Assembly (NCBI RefSeq): GCF_040954835.1
Contig: NC_090716.1
Span: 17,340,775 to 17,404,774 of the forward strand
Length of the DNA: 64,000 bases
Source: Lepisosteus oculatus
Taxonomy: Eukaryota > Chordata > Actinopteri > Semionotiformes > Lepisosteidae
Direction: 5' to 3'
Under the pieces are notes generated by a model. That model did not search any database, was not told the DNA's origin, and saw only the letters and a list, made by a program, of their open reading frames with translations. Of the stretch, positions 1-10,715 are shown one piece after another. Numbering within the stretch: the stretch's first letter is position 1; each line of letters opens with the position of its first letter. A program made the translations under genes and the position numbers.

Positions 1-450
1 AATCATTATACTTGCTCGTTATTAGATGTATAAATAGCCTAAAGATGAGAAATAATCGAAAATTGAATAATTAGACCGTATGTCGTAGTAGCAGATTGTA
101 CTTCTCGCCTAATTGATGTGGTCGAGCAACACCACAATCGCCATACAATCCGTCCGTTCTCATGCTCTGACTTTCAGGTTGGGCAGTGGAATGGATTCCA
201 GGGCAAACTCGTTCTTGTTTGAATATCCGTGTGAAATCTCGCCCAATATAACGGGTAAGCTCATGCACTGAAATGATGCGCTTCCAAATTGAAGCGACAC
301 GCATTTGAATAATTCAAAATACACACGAGGGAACGTCTCCAAACCATGTCTAAGTATCACAACATGAAAGCTGTGCGTACCTTATCTTTATTTGCCTGTA
401 TAATGTACTCCGGTGATCTGTAACGTAGTCTTGCGTGCATCGTAAAGGAT
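1..450. other. No gene recognised
   Basis: AT-rich unique-looking sequence without a convincing ORF, promoter or known repeat. The short open frames here overlap on both strands and show no family resemblance. It abuts the 51-bp minisatellite. Confidence 0.5.
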
Positions 451-865
451 CCGGACTTCCGGCTACGGAAAACCCGGAGTGGATCGGCCTTTCCACCGGA
501 CCCGGACTTCCGGCTACGGAAAACCCGGAGTGGATCGGCCTTTCCACCGGACCCGGACTTCCGGCTACGGAAAACCCGGAGTGGATCGGCCCTTTCACTG
601 GATCCGGACTGCCGGCTACGGAAAACCCGGAGTGGATCGGCCCTTTCACTGGATCCGGACTGCCGGCTACGGAAAACCCGGAGTGGATCGGCCTTCCACT
701 GGATCCGGACTGCCGGCTACGGAAAACCCGGAGTGGATCGGCCCTCCACTGGATCCGGACTGCCGGCTACGGAAAACCCGGAGTGGATCGGCCCTCCACT
801 GGATCCGGACTGCCGGCTACGGAAAACCCGGAGTGGATCGGCCCTTTCACTGGATCCGGACTGCG
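451..865. repeat. 51-bp minisatellite, about 8 units
   Basis: Tandem units of 50-51 bp start at 451, 502, 553, 604, 655, 705, 755 and 805, with a partial unit at 856. Each unit has the core CGGCTACGGAAAACCCGG followed by AGTGGATCGGCC. Two variants exist: the first three units carry ACTTCCGG and a CCACCGGAC end, and later units carry ACTGCCGG and CACTGGATC. The units are GC-rich in an otherwise AT-rich flank. Frames of up to 208 codons run through the array on both strands because 51 is a multiple of three. I do not call them genes. Confidence 0.95.
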
Positions 866-1413
866 AGCAGCTTTTGTCCAATCGGCGCTGAGATTTCAGC
901 AGGAGGCGGGAGAGAGGCTCTTGTCCAGTCACACAGCTTCAGTCCCGGGACTTTTCCGAATTCCGGCGGGCGGTGACACTTCCGAGAAATGTCCACTGGG
1001 TGGCGACAGAGATACACGAGTCCACGGAGCTGAGTCTCAAAGCGCTATCGGAAAGACTTGAAATCGGAAAGAAATAAATTTGTTACATTTTAATCCCATT
1101 GAAAAGGAAGATGAAAATATCGTTTGTATTTTTAAACATTATTATACTTGCGCAACATAATTATTAAGGGAATGGTGTGAGAGGAGACCGTGTTTGAACA
1201 GTTTAAGACGGATGTAAAGACATTTTGTTTCAGAATGTCTTTCTGAAATGTGTCCGTTTCTGTGTTGTAAGAACGTTGAAGCATGGACGGGCCTTATCTG
1301 CATTTACCTTGTTGAATCTTTTTTTCCATAAAATGTACATGTATTATTACATGTATCCTGACAATACGACTGCTTCGTTACGTTTTCTTGTAGTTTTTGG
1401 TCTCATAAAAAAT

Positions 1414-1500
1414 ACAAAAGTATGAGTCGATGACGTCAAAATGGTGTCGCCCACAGGGCTTATGGGTAATGTAGTCTCTATAGTTCACTGGGCTGCCCTG
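1414..1500. promoter_or_regulatory. CRE plus ZNF143-like promoter block, copy 1
   Basis: A perfect cAMP response element TGACGTCA lies at 1431-1438. The sequence at 1463-1475 reads ACTACATTACCCA on the minus strand, which fits the ZNF143/THAP11 consensus ACTAYRNNNCCCR found in vertebrate housekeeping and bidirectional promoters. The pair recurs with the same spacing at 7.88 and 9.83 kb, inside longer duplicated blocks. Promoter function is inferred from the motifs only. The downstream exon-like cassette at 1.74 kb would lie on the plus side. Confidence 0.5.
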
Positions 1501-1739
1501 CCCATGTGTTTCGCTGATTTCATTGAACATTAGAATGAATTATATTAATACAATTTCAGCGTATTTATCGTGTCTTGTATTTCTTTGTCTCTCTTATGTG
1601 TTCCCTTGTGTGTATGTTTTCTTGTATTTCACGTGTCTGCAGCGCTGGTTAATCGACCCGGCACATAAAGCAAACCCACTGTCCTCGTGTTTCTTAGCTC
1701 CCGTCTTGTTTGCAAACTTTTCTCCTGTGTTTATTTTAC

Positions 1740-2210
1740 TTTGTCAATAAAACGTGGTTGCCGGGGAAACGGTGCTGCAGAAGTTGTTTCGAGCTGACCT
1801 CTAGGAGGTAAACAGTCGGCTTTTGTAATCTAATCAGCGAGCAAAGCAGAAACGTTAGTCTAAAAAGCGCTGGCTGGAGTATTTTGTGGACATTATGCAG
1901 AAGAAAAGGAAGAAACGGTGAGTCGCAGGCTGTCGGTAAATATCAGCGCTGGACACCAGCCTCACACCGCTGGGCTCACTGCACCATGAGCGAGTCCGTC
2001 GGCGCCTCCTCCTGCTGGGGTGTGTTACTGCAGGAGTGAGGAGTCTCCGGTCCCCGGTCGCGTCATGATCTGCAAGTGGAGGTGAGAGACGGCGGCGCGG
2101 TGGGTGGCAGCGCTGGGAGCCTGGATTTAGTTCCTGGGGTGCTGTGTGTGTGGAGTTTGCATGCTCTCCTTATGTTCTCGTGGGTCTAGTTCCTGGGGTG
2201 CAAAATTCTG
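1740..2210 (+). other. Exon-1-like cassette, copy 1
   Basis: The block runs from AATAAAACGTGGTTGCCGGG through a conserved body to a tiny frame. The frame is ATG at 1895, a lysine/arginine-rich stretch (MQKKRKKR) and a consensus donor GTGAGT at 1918-1923. A second conserved ATG at 1986 opens a 17-codon frame (MSESVGASSCWGVLLQE). The block ends in two units of the 60-bp repeat that is hugely expanded downstream of copy 3. It looks like the 5' end of a multicopy gene (first exon plus start of intron 1), but no further exon is recognisable, so the product is unknown. Copies 2 and 3 have lost the first ATG. Confidence 0.4.
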
Positions 2211-2289
2211 TTTATTTCACAAGACGGACCCGAGCAGCAGCATGTGTCTGCAGCGCTCATCCTTCCTGCATGTTTGCAAACTTTTCTCC

Positions 2290-2720
2290 TGTGTTTATTT
2301 TACTTTGTTAAATAAAACGTGGTTGCTGGGGAAACGGTGCTGCAGAAGTTGTTTCGATCTGACCTCCGGGAGGGAGACAGCTGGCAAAGCCGAAACTGAA
2401 ACTTTAGTCTAAAAGGCGCTGGCTGGAGTATTTTGTGGACATTTCGCAGAAGAAAAGGAAGAAGCGGTGAGTCGCAGGCTGTAGGACAGGACTGTCAGGG
2501 AAATGTAAGCGCTGGGCTGAGCGAGTCCGTCGGCGCCTCCTCCTGCAGGAGTGAGGAGTCTCCGGTCTCCGGTCGCGTCCTGATCTGAATGTGGAGGTGA
2601 AAGGCTGAGAGACGGCGCACATGCTCTGCACATGTTCTCATGTGTCTGGTTTCCTGGAGTGCTGTCTGTGTGGAGTTTGCATGCTCTGCTCATGTTCTCA
2701 AGGGTTTCCTGCCGCTTCTG
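2290..2720 (+). pseudogene. Exon-1-like cassette, copy 2 (degenerate)
   Basis: Same order of segments as the 1.74-2.21 kb copy, including the AATAAAACGTGG start and the GTGAGT donor at 2467-2472. The ATG equivalent reads TCG, and the segment holding the 17-codon frame is shortened so that its ATG is missing. It ends with about one and a half units of the 60-bp repeat near 2625-2700. It is a decayed tandem duplicate of copy 1. Confidence 0.45.
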
Positions 2721-3890
2721 CAGTCCAGTGTTGGTGAGTCTGTCGGGTTGATTGTGTTGTGGTGTGAGTGTGCCCTAAAGGGGGTTTTAATAGTATGGGG
2801 TTTGTGTGTTCACTTGTATGCAGACCACTGGAGAGACCGGTTGTTTTTTGCCAGGCAGACTAATGGCTGCATATTCAATTCCAGCTACTGATGTTGCCAA
2901 ACCAGCAAGTGGGACAGTGTTTGAAAACCCTTTCAATGAAAGGTTTGTAGAACAGTGTTGCTATTGTTCTGTTTAATTCGAGGTCACCAAGCTTATAAAT
3001 GGTCTCACAACGTTTGTCTCTTTTCAGGTTTCTCCGACCCGGAGAGTGAACAAAGAAGTGATAAGGGCCCATAACACCTAAGCTTGGCACTCTCACACTC
3101 TTCAGCCACACGAGCTTCCTCCTGGTAAAATACTGGGCAAGCCCCTTTCTGACAGGGACAGTGGAAAACCCCCTGAGGGAGATGGGCTGAGGGGAGGAAT
3201 AAAACCATCTGAGCCGGAACGGAGCGCGCTCCCGATTCCCACCAGACCCGGGAGACGACACAGGCAGCACAAGGGAAGCTGCGGAGCGCGAGTTCGCGGA
3301 GGCAAGGACCGATTGACGACCACGGGAGACAGTGGCATTGGAACAGAGGTACTGTACAGAGACTTTTAATACCTGAAGGCAAGGAGCGAGAAACCGGCCC
3401 GGCTAGCCGCTCCAAACTGAGGGGAATGGAATACAGTTCGCGGGAGGATTTCTAGTGGAACCTGAACGGAGTCTGGGGAAATGGGACCGGCCTCTCGTTC
3501 ACTGGGGCCATCAAAGACTTTACAGGTACGAAGAAGAATCGTTCGAGTGGCCACTCTTCGGTACTTGACAGAAAAGACTGCCGTCCCTCTGGATTCATTA
3601 TGACCCTTGGAAGGACCTTTTGTTGCTGCTGTTTTCGTTGTGTCTTTGGCTGATGGTGAATGTGGATAGAAAATAAAAAGGTCACTTATACGATACACAT
3701 GCTTGTCGCTGGTCTGTGTGGGCATTGGTGGATCTGGGAGATCAACAGAACCTGTGGTAATGGAGAGGGGCCCTAGCACCCTGTTTGCATTGCTAGGTGC
3801 CGTAGTCATATATGAGGCAGGAAATAATTCTTGTTTGAGGGGTCACCTCACTGTGACACGAACGTGTTGGGAAGACGCGCCAGTTCTGAC
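2720..3890 (+). other. GC-rich unassigned block, possibly an LTR remnant
   Basis: No coding frame resembles a known family. GAATAAAACC near 3200 and AAAATAAAAAGG near 3670 could be polyadenylation signals. The stretch around 3715-3740 (a CATTGGTGG step followed by a purine-rich run) resembles the LTR-end to primer-binding-site step of LTR retroelements. No matching second LTR is in the window, so this is weak. Confidence 0.2.
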
Positions 3891-3891
3891 G

Positions 3892-4430
3892 TTAGTGCGA
3901 CGGGTCTGTAGGCATTAAGGCAGGTTCTTGTGTCCTTTTTTGGAACAGGAACAATAACAGAAGATTTGAAGCAGTCTGGCATGTGCACTGGGACAATGAT
4001 TGCTTAAAAACGTCTGTAAAGATTGGAGCGAGTTGGCCAGCACAGGGCTGTAGTGTGGCTGGAGATACACAGTCAGGTCCTGCTGCCTTTTTACAGTTTT
4101 GCTTTTTGAATAGCCTTAACACATCCTGTTCTTTGCTTCACAGGGCATTCTCAAGACTTGTAAACGGCGTCAAGTCTTCGTGAGAGATTGAGTGTGAGTG
4201 GGTGTGGCACTCCAGTTGAGTGGGGGACAATAGCTCATCCCCAGGATGTGAATTATTTGGAGGAGTTGCGAGACTGCCATGGACAAGGTCGTTGGAGATC
4301 CTTTGTGTTTCAGACCTGCTGTAAAATGTGTTATCTGGTAGAGAGTGATCAAGATGTATCTGAGGGGATTTTCTTTTGGAATTGGTAACAGTTTGGAGAC
4401 CTTTCCAGACAGATAAACAGTCTTTGTTAG
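3892..4430 (-). mobile_element. L2/CR1-like LINE, reverse transcriptase fragment
   Basis: The minus-strand frame around 4122-3892 contains KAAGPDCVSPATLQPCAGQL and then a segment resembling the CFKSSTI-PVPKK region of fish L2/Rex-type reverse transcriptases. These are the conserved block before the RT palm and the fingers. The frame continues upstream through 4.4 kb with frame changes. Only about 180 codons survive, with no catalytic YxDD motif. It is an old 5'- and 3'-truncated copy. Confidence 0.75.
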
Positions 4431-5170
4431 CAAACAGTTGTTCTAGCTGTGGACAGGAGGGGAATCAAAAGGTAGAGAACACTATTTTTAGAGAAATGGC
4501 CCTAAAGGAACAAAGCATAGTGTAGGATGCCACTAGCTTAAGTCTTAACAGCACTGCATGAGAGGAGATGCCAGTGTCTATTTGTTCTGAGGGGTCCTCA
4601 GAAAGGTCAAAAGGTTGCAAACAGATAGGAGACTGGTTATATGCCTGAAGCTTAGCTAGAGGAACATAACATTGCTGGAATGCTGAGAGGGGAGGTTATC
4701 AGAGCCTAATGTTATTGCGAAAAATGGCAACTAGGTATAGAAGATGTGATGAATGTCTGTCCTGTGAATTGTTAAGGGTTTCATGTAATTGTGTGTCCAA
4801 GTAGTCCGGACTGCTGTGCTATGTGTTGTTTGTCTTGTGAATTTTCTGTTTTACACCTATTGTATCCATAGTGGTACGGGCCAAATCCTATTTAAAGGGT
4901 GTTGCGAGCACTGGGGTTTGTTGGGAGTGGTAAGTTAGGAGTCTGGAAATGAGAGCAAGGTGCGAGTGGATATGATAAAAAGATTGTTCCTTTATTTTGT
5001 TTCTGATACCTGGTGAAGAGACGCAGTGAGTGTTTGTGTGGCCAGCTGCGTCAACTTCAATAAAACTGGCCTTTTGGTTTGTTTGAGTGCTGACTTGCTA
5101 TGGTGTATTTTTTCTCTCTGTGAACAACACGTCCTACGGCCAACACTACCCACACAGGAGGTGTGTGCGT
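4430..5170 (+). mobile_element. Possible solo LTR (unclassified)
   Basis: A TATA-like TATTTAAAG at 4889-4897 is followed 170 bp later by AATAAA at 5059-5064 and a GT-rich tail, the usual order of U3, R and U5 in an LTR. No coding frame is present. Clear terminal TG/CA boundaries and a target duplication were not found. It could equally be a host promoter with a short first exon. Confidence 0.25.
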
Positions 5171-5608
5171 GACAGCTCCTCAGCTGCAGCAGGAGTCCAA
5201 GTGTGCACAGATTTCTTGTTGGGGTTTGTTGTTTGAAGTTTCTGTTTCGATGTAGGAAGCAATTGTGCCAACACGTGGTCCGAGTTATAGCACGGGACGA
5301 GAGCTCCCTAAGAGCGCCTGCCTCCTGCCCGATTCGACGTCTAAAATCATCACAGAACGAGAGGAGCCAACAGGAATGCAAGTCTCTTCTGGTGAGGAGC
5401 CTCCGACACAGCCCCCAGTACTGGGTGTGCAGAAAGAATCCTGTTCTACAGTTGTGGTGCGAAATGGCCTCCAGTCCTTGTCAAATGCTGGGTTTCTCTG
5501 GACTGCAGTCCCCTCCGCATTTGGATGATTGTGATTGGTGTTGCTGCAGCTGTGCTGTCCTGAGACTGACTGGTGTCAAGACCAGCTGTACTCTGGGATC
5601 AGCAGGGC

Positions 5609-6090
5609 CTAGTGGTGGTATGAATTGTGGCCTCTGTTTCTCAGGTGTAACAAGTGTTTGATTACTCGGTTCTGTATGTTTATCAATAGTGGGTACTGGC
5701 CTAATTCAGCCCTGCACTCGCTGTTAGCTGTTTTTCTCTGCGCAAGGAGGAGTTTCAACAGGGTGTACTCCTGGTCTGTGAGGGGACCCCACACTTCACT
5801 GCCGTATAGGGCAATGGGTTGGATTACACTTTCAGATATTTGGAGCCAAATTCTTGATGGTGGGTTGACATTGAGAAGAGCCTCCTTCTTATTGCGTAGA
5901 AAGCCCTGAGTGCCTTCTCCCTCAGTGCCTTCACTGCCAGGTCAAAACTCCCAGAAGAGCTGATGGTGAGACCGAGATATGTGTAGCTGGATGTGTGCTC
6001 CAATGTGTTGTTGTTCAGTGTGAATTTGTACCCGTTTCCCTGAGGTCTGGCTTTCTCCTGGAAAACCATAACTCTTGTCCAGATTGACTG
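5609..6090 (-). mobile_element. LINE copy A, C-terminal RT and downstream region
   Basis: Minus-strand frames carry SYTYLGLTISSSGSFDLAVK, then ALREKALRAFYAIRRR, then (nearer 5794-5609) VWGPL and ECRAELGQYPLLINIQNR. These are hallmark segments of a fish non-LTR retrotransposon ORF2 after the RT palm. The order is correct for one minus-strand element, broken by frameshifts near 5800-5900. Upstream in the same element, the RT frame runs into the 69-bp array. The paralogue is at 15.65-15.96 kb. Confidence 0.85.
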
Positions 6091-6093
6091 GCA

Positions 6094-6510
6094 GTGCCCA
6101 GGTGTGACAGTCCTGCTCCAGCAGTGCCAGGCTCTGCTGTTCTGGGTCCAGATGGGCTGGCAGTGCCCAGGTCTGACAGTCCTGCTCCAGCAGTGCCAGG
6201 CTCTGCTGTTCTGGGTCCAGATGGACTGGCAGTGCCCAGCTCTGACAGTCCTGCTCCAGCAGTGCCAGGCTCTGCTGTTCTGGGTCCAGTTTGGCTGGCA
6301 GTGCCCAGATGTGACAGTCCTGCCCCAGCAGTGCCAGGCTCTGCTGTTCTGGGTCCAGTTTGGCTGGCAGTGCCCAGATGTGACAGTCCTGCTCCAGCAG
6401 TGCCAGGCTCTGCTGTTCTGGGTCCAGATGGGCTGGCAGTGACCAGGTCTGACAGTGCTGCTCCAGCAGTGCCAGGCTCTGCTGTTCTGGGTCCAGATGG
6501 GCCATCAGAG
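6094..6510 (-). repeat. 69-bp minisatellite inside LINE copy A, 6 units
   Basis: Six 69-bp units read on the minus strand as a 23-residue repeat with the core LDPEQQSLALLEQDC and the end TWALP. The last unit runs directly, in frame, into the LINE sequence (VNLDK, then YTYLGL further on). The repeat unit is therefore a piece of the LINE reverse transcriptase itself (LALLEQ-C-TWAL-VNLDK), amplified in tandem without breaking the frame. Unit-to-unit substitutions are mostly single-residue. A matching but rearranged array is at 15.96-16.37 kb. Confidence 0.9.
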
Positions 6511-7090
6511 CCCAGGTGTGAATGTGATGGGATGTGTGGCGGTTTGGTAGGAAGCCAGTCTGACTCTAATGCAGGACATTGTGCTCAGTAAGGAGGGCCG
6601 GTTATCAGATATTCAAGACTGAAGCCCCGGTACCTGTTGGGGTCGAGTCTGTCTCCATTCTTACAGACGGGCGTGATCAGTCCTTGATTCCAGGCCTCAG
6701 GGAAACAGCCGGCCGTCAGGACGAGGTTGAGGAGTTTGAGCAGGCTTTGCTGCAGGTCTGAGCTGCAGTTGGGTCAAGCGTTGTTGACTGTGTCTTGGCT
6801 ACAGGCCTTTTGTGGTCTGAGAGTTGTCTGTTTGTGTATGTGCTTATCTTCTTTAGGGTGTGCATATAGTGTCTAACCATCTCACAGTATCTGAGGCGCA
6901 GTTCAGAGTGGTGTGGTGTTGTTTTAGTTCTGGTAGTTCTCTTCAGTTGTTTCTGCACTCTGTATCAAACCATTTGATATTGTTTCTGAGTGTGTTTCAT
7001 ATGAATGTAGTCATTTTGATTTTAAGGCTAGTTTCTCAAAAACATGGTTTAAATTTATGAACGATTTGTTGGTTTGATACAGAGCGTTTT
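6510..7090 (-). mobile_element. LINE copy A, RT region upstream of the array
   Basis: On the minus strand the stretch about 6760-6600 encodes the AWNQGLI-PV-KNGDRLDPN-YRG region of non-LTR reverse transcriptases. It is followed by the start of the minisatellite. Sequence up to about 7090 is nearly identical to 16.4-17.0 kb, so it belongs to the same element or duplicated block. No intact frame remains. Confidence 0.8.
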
Positions 7091-7860
7091 GAAATGTAAG
7101 GGATCAAGTAATGGGTTTATTTGCTGCTGAAACGAGAAGAAAGAAAAAAAAGAAATGAGACAATTAGCTTGTAATGAGTTTATAACAACAGTAATTAGAT
7201 TCCTGCAAGCACTCTTTTCATTGTCCAACAACTGAAAGCTTTTAGGTATAAAGGAAGGGTCCTCTAATATTTGATGTGTGAGATTGTCGTTCTATTGGAG
7301 ATGTTAGTGAGTCTGAGGATTTGTGTTAATATGTCAATACTGCTACTACTATTAATAATACAGCATGGCAAGACTTCTTTCAGTCATTTCCCACCCCTCC
7401 ACCTCAGTGAATCACACATGTTAAACTTCCATCTCGTGTTCCAGATCAGACATGAGCAATCCTATATTACAAATACTTACCACCAGACAATTTAACCAGA
7501 CAATAATTTAAGCAATTATTAATTCAACAGAAGCAGCAGGACGAGTAAAGTGCCCGTCTGATGGCCGGTCCGTGGAATTAAACTGGAAAAGTTCTTAGAA
7601 ATGATTATTCTTACAATAAGGTGCCAATGGCGCCGCTTGGTGGTCATTCAGCAAAATTTCACCGAAAGTTTTTTTTAATTCAAATACCGTTAGTAATGTT
7701 CGTATTAATAAGTTATTTTAATTTTAAAAATATTTAAGCATTTTCAACAGCAAAGAATGCAAAGAATACATTGCATTGCAAACAAGAGTAATGAATGAAT
7801 GTATTGTACATGGATACAAAATACAAAATAAATACAATAAACCCAAAATTAAAATAACAT
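7090..7860. other. No gene; duplicated AT-rich block
   Basis: AT-rich sequence with no supported gene. The part from about 7140 is paralogous to 17.78-18.45 kb. Shared landmarks include a GGCGCC-containing stretch near 7630 and an AACAAGAGTA motif near 7780. Confidence 0.6.
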
Positions 7861-8060
7861 TCAAAAGGCGCGAGTCGATGACGTCAGAAGGAAGTCGCCC
7901 ACAGGGCGTATGGGTAATGTAGTTTCTAGTTCTGTGACCCGCACTGCCCACGTGTTTCGGTGATTTGATTGAACATCAGAATTAATTATATTGTACCATT
8001 TCAGCGTGTTTATCGTGTCATGGATTTCCATGACTGTCTTGTGGGTTCTCTTGTGTGTCA
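7860..8060. promoter_or_regulatory. CRE plus ZNF143-like promoter block, copy 2
   Basis: A perfect TGACGTCA lies at 7879-7886 and the ZNF143-like site at 7911-7923 (minus-strand ACTACATTACCCA). About 200 bp downstream stays alignable to the 1.41 kb and 9.82 kb copies. No exon-like cassette follows. The next 700 bp shows no recognisable gene. Confidence 0.5.
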
Positions 8061-8790
8061 TGTTTATTTTAGTGGGTGGCAGTGCTGGGGCCCTGAACTG
8101 TAATCATTCGTGTTACTCATTATCATTGTTACTGTGACCCCCCTGGGAGGAGGGGACCTTTGTAAGATTCCTGTCCTGGCAAGCAGCAGGTGAGAGTTTG
8201 CTGTCCGACTCAATTACACCTCCGCTACCTCATTTCACCTCTTTCACCAGCCTGCAAAGGGGGTTGTGATAATATGGGGTCTTTCTCTTTAACAACCTCA
8301 AACCGCAGGAAAGAAATGCTTCATTTATAAGATTGAAATATAACCAGAAAGTATAAAAATAGCTATTTGTGTGTATCATGTCAGAAATATTTGTTTTTAT
8401 TTTAAAAGAATTTAGAAGAGAAATATGATTAATAAGGCAGTAGAATCCATTTGAACTGTCATTTTCCTGTTTAGGTTGGAAAGTTTAATTTGATCAAGTC
8501 CACTTGAGTGCCTAAGCAACTGTTTGGGTAGTTTGGCTGGTGTGGTGGTGCTCTCCAAATACCTGATCCAAACGGACAGAGAGACAAAGTGAGAAAGAAA
8601 AGGTGTAAATAACAGACATATCATATGCAGAATACAGTAATGTGCTGTTCAGCACAGTGACCTAGAGTGAAGATGGAAATCAGTCATTCTAGTGCTCTCA
8701 ATGGTTTTCCATTACAAACGGACCAGGGCTTCCTGAGACACAGGCAGTTGGAGTTATATAGAGTTAGAGGTTGTTTTCACGGCACCAGCC
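8060..8790. other. No gene recognised
   Basis: Mixed sequence without a supported ORF. It separates promoter block copy 2 from the shared 8.8 kb repeat. Confidence 0.5.
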
Positions 8791-9075
8791 GACTAAAGCA
8801 GAGACCTCCTTCCACTCCAGATTTTTTTTTTTTTATTTGGGTGGGATCATCTGGAGTCTTGATTCCTTTCACCGAGTCAGCAGTAGATACACAGCTGTTA
8901 GCATAGGAGGAGTACAGAAGAGGTGACAGCAGTGCTGGGGACCCTGGTATCTCTTCCACTGAGGACCCTCTGGCACAACCAGAGGTGTGAAATTGAAATT
9001 GTTTGGAAGGAATGGGAAGCTAAAGGCAGAGTCACAATCTCTGATTCATGTAATCAAAACAGTAAGTTCTTTCCT
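8790..9075. repeat. Dispersed block shared with 13.44-13.80 kb
   Basis: After a poly-T run the sequence is strongly similar to 13436-13800. Common landmarks are GGTGGGATCATCTG, AGCATAGGAGGAGTA and ACAGCAGTGCTGGGGACCCT. The 13.6 kb version has an extra internal segment (GGACTGCAGTCCCCTCC) that also appears near 5500-5520. This is a repeated element of unknown class; no coding frame is preserved. Confidence 0.7.
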
Positions 9076-9284
9076 CAGGCAGCTTCGTTAGAACATTTTA
9101 AATAGATGTAAAAGTGTATTTACAGACTATATCAGCCCTTATCTTTATTAACCTGGTTTAATCTTTTTTTCAGAAGTGTAAATATATTATACTATGTACC
9201 CCTGATGGTATTATTGATGTGCTATAAATATACTCTTGTTTGTATTGTATCTATTTTTATTGCTACCATAAAAAGTTAAAAAGA

Positions 9285-9815
9285 ACTGCACTTTCGAGAA
9301 ATGTCCACTGGGCGGCGACAGAGATACACGAGTCTATGGCGGCGAGTCCAATAGCGCCTCCGTACAGATCCTCGTTGTGCAGAGATTGAAAATCAATACA
9401 GATGATAACTGTGACGTTTGTGACAGCAACTCTGAAAGATAACGTAAAGAAGGAAACTAATATTGACATTACTTTTAAAGAAGTTAAATAATACTACATT
9501 TTAAACCTATTGAAAGTAATATGAAAATATCGTTTGTATTTAAAAAATATGATACTTCCACGATATAATAATTAACGAAATGCTGTGAGAGGAGACCCAT
9601 GTTTAAACACTTGAAAACGGATGTAAATGCGTCTGTACAGACAATTTGAAACATGTATGGACCTCATCTGCTTTTGTTTACTATTAAACAAGATTACTTG
9701 TTTAATCTTTTTCCATAACATGTACATGTATTATCGTATGTACCCCTGACTATACTCTGTGTCATATGTATTCTTGTTTTTATGGCATGTATTGTTGTTA
9801 TAATTAAAAATAAAA
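9285..9815. repeat. Segmental duplicate of 0.98-1.41 kb
   Basis: Begins with GAGAAATGTCCACTGGGCGG, which matches position about 983 with one change. It remains alignable through a shared ATATCGTTTGTATTT and a GAGAGGAGACC landmark. No gene is supported. It gives the left part of the second duplicon. Confidence 0.75.
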
Positions 9816-9990
9816 AGACGCGACTCGATTACGTCAAAAGGAAGTCGCCACAGGGCTTGTGGGAAATGTAGTCTTTATAGTGCTCTGGACTGCGCTCCGC
9901 ACGTGTTCCGCAGATTTGATTGAGCATCAGAATTAATTATACAATGTCAGTGTATTTACCGTGTCGCGGATTTCTATGTCTGTCTTACAA
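9815..9990. promoter_or_regulatory. CRE plus ZNF143-like promoter block, copy 3
   Basis: The CRE is changed to TTACGTCA (9829-9836). The ZNF143-like site at 9860-9872 reads ACTACATTTCCCA on the minus strand and is the best consensus match of the three copies. It lies upstream of the exon-1-like cassette at 10.3 kb, the same order as copy 1. Confidence 0.5.
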
Positions 9991-10289
9991 GACGGACTCG
10001 GCAGGAGCTCTTTCTTGCTCTCCGGAGTGAAGCTGCTCTGGGAAGAGACGAGCAAATCTTCAGACTCTTTGTAAATGAGACATCATGACAGCTGTGCCGA
10101 CCTGCTCTTTATTGACCTGTTGAACCTGTTTGTATAAAAAGCAGGAGTCTTGTGTACCCCTGATTGTGTTATGTGTACTCTAGTGTGTTTGCAGCGCTCG
10201 TCCTGCCTGGTTTATCAACTCGACACAGAAACAAAACCCACTGCCGTCGTGTCTGTGGGTTTCTGAGCTCTCTTGTCTTGTTTGCAAAC

Positions 10290-10715
10290 TTTTCTCCTGT
10301 GTTTATTTTACTTTGTTAAATAAAACGTGGTTGCCGGGGCAACGGAGCTGCAGTAGTTGTTGCCGGAGCGGGTCTGACCTCCAGCAGGTCAACAGGCGGC
10401 TTTTTTAATCTAATCTGCGAGAAAAACAGAAATTTAAGAAACCTTAGTCTAAAAAGCGCTGGCTGGAGTATTTTGTGGAAGAAACGGTGAGTCGCAGGCT
10501 GTGGGACAGGACTATCAGGGACACATCAGCGCTGGACACCAGCCTCACACCGCTGGGCTCACTGCGCCATGAGCGAGTCCGTCGGCGCCTCCTCCTGCTG
10601 GGGTGTGTTGCTGCAGGAGTGAGGAGTCTCCGGTCTCCGGTCGCGTCATGATCTGCAAGTGGAGGTGAGAGACGGCGGCGCAGTGGGTGGCAGCGCTGGG
10701 AGCCTGGATTTAGTT
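10290..10715 (+). pseudogene. Exon-1-like cassette, copy 3
   Basis: Aligns to 1740-2130 from the AATAAAACGTGGTTGCCGGG start onward. The segment containing the first ATG and the lysine codons is deleted, but the GTGAGT donor at about 10487 is kept. The second ATG, at 10569, with its 17-codon MSESVGASS frame, is retained. The cassette runs straight into the giant 60-bp array, which would sit in the first intron if the cassette is transcribed. Confidence 0.4.

Noticed and set aside
435..1061. 208- and 165-codon frames over the 51-bp minisatellite
   Set aside because: Open only because of the triplet-compatible repeat; overlapping frames are equally open and the flanks show no coding signal.
6094..6591. 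Plus-strand 165-codon proline/alanine-rich frame (GSAVLGPDGLAVPR repeats)
   Set aside because: It is the antisense of the LINE reverse transcriptase array; the minus strand matches a known protein family and the plus strand does not.
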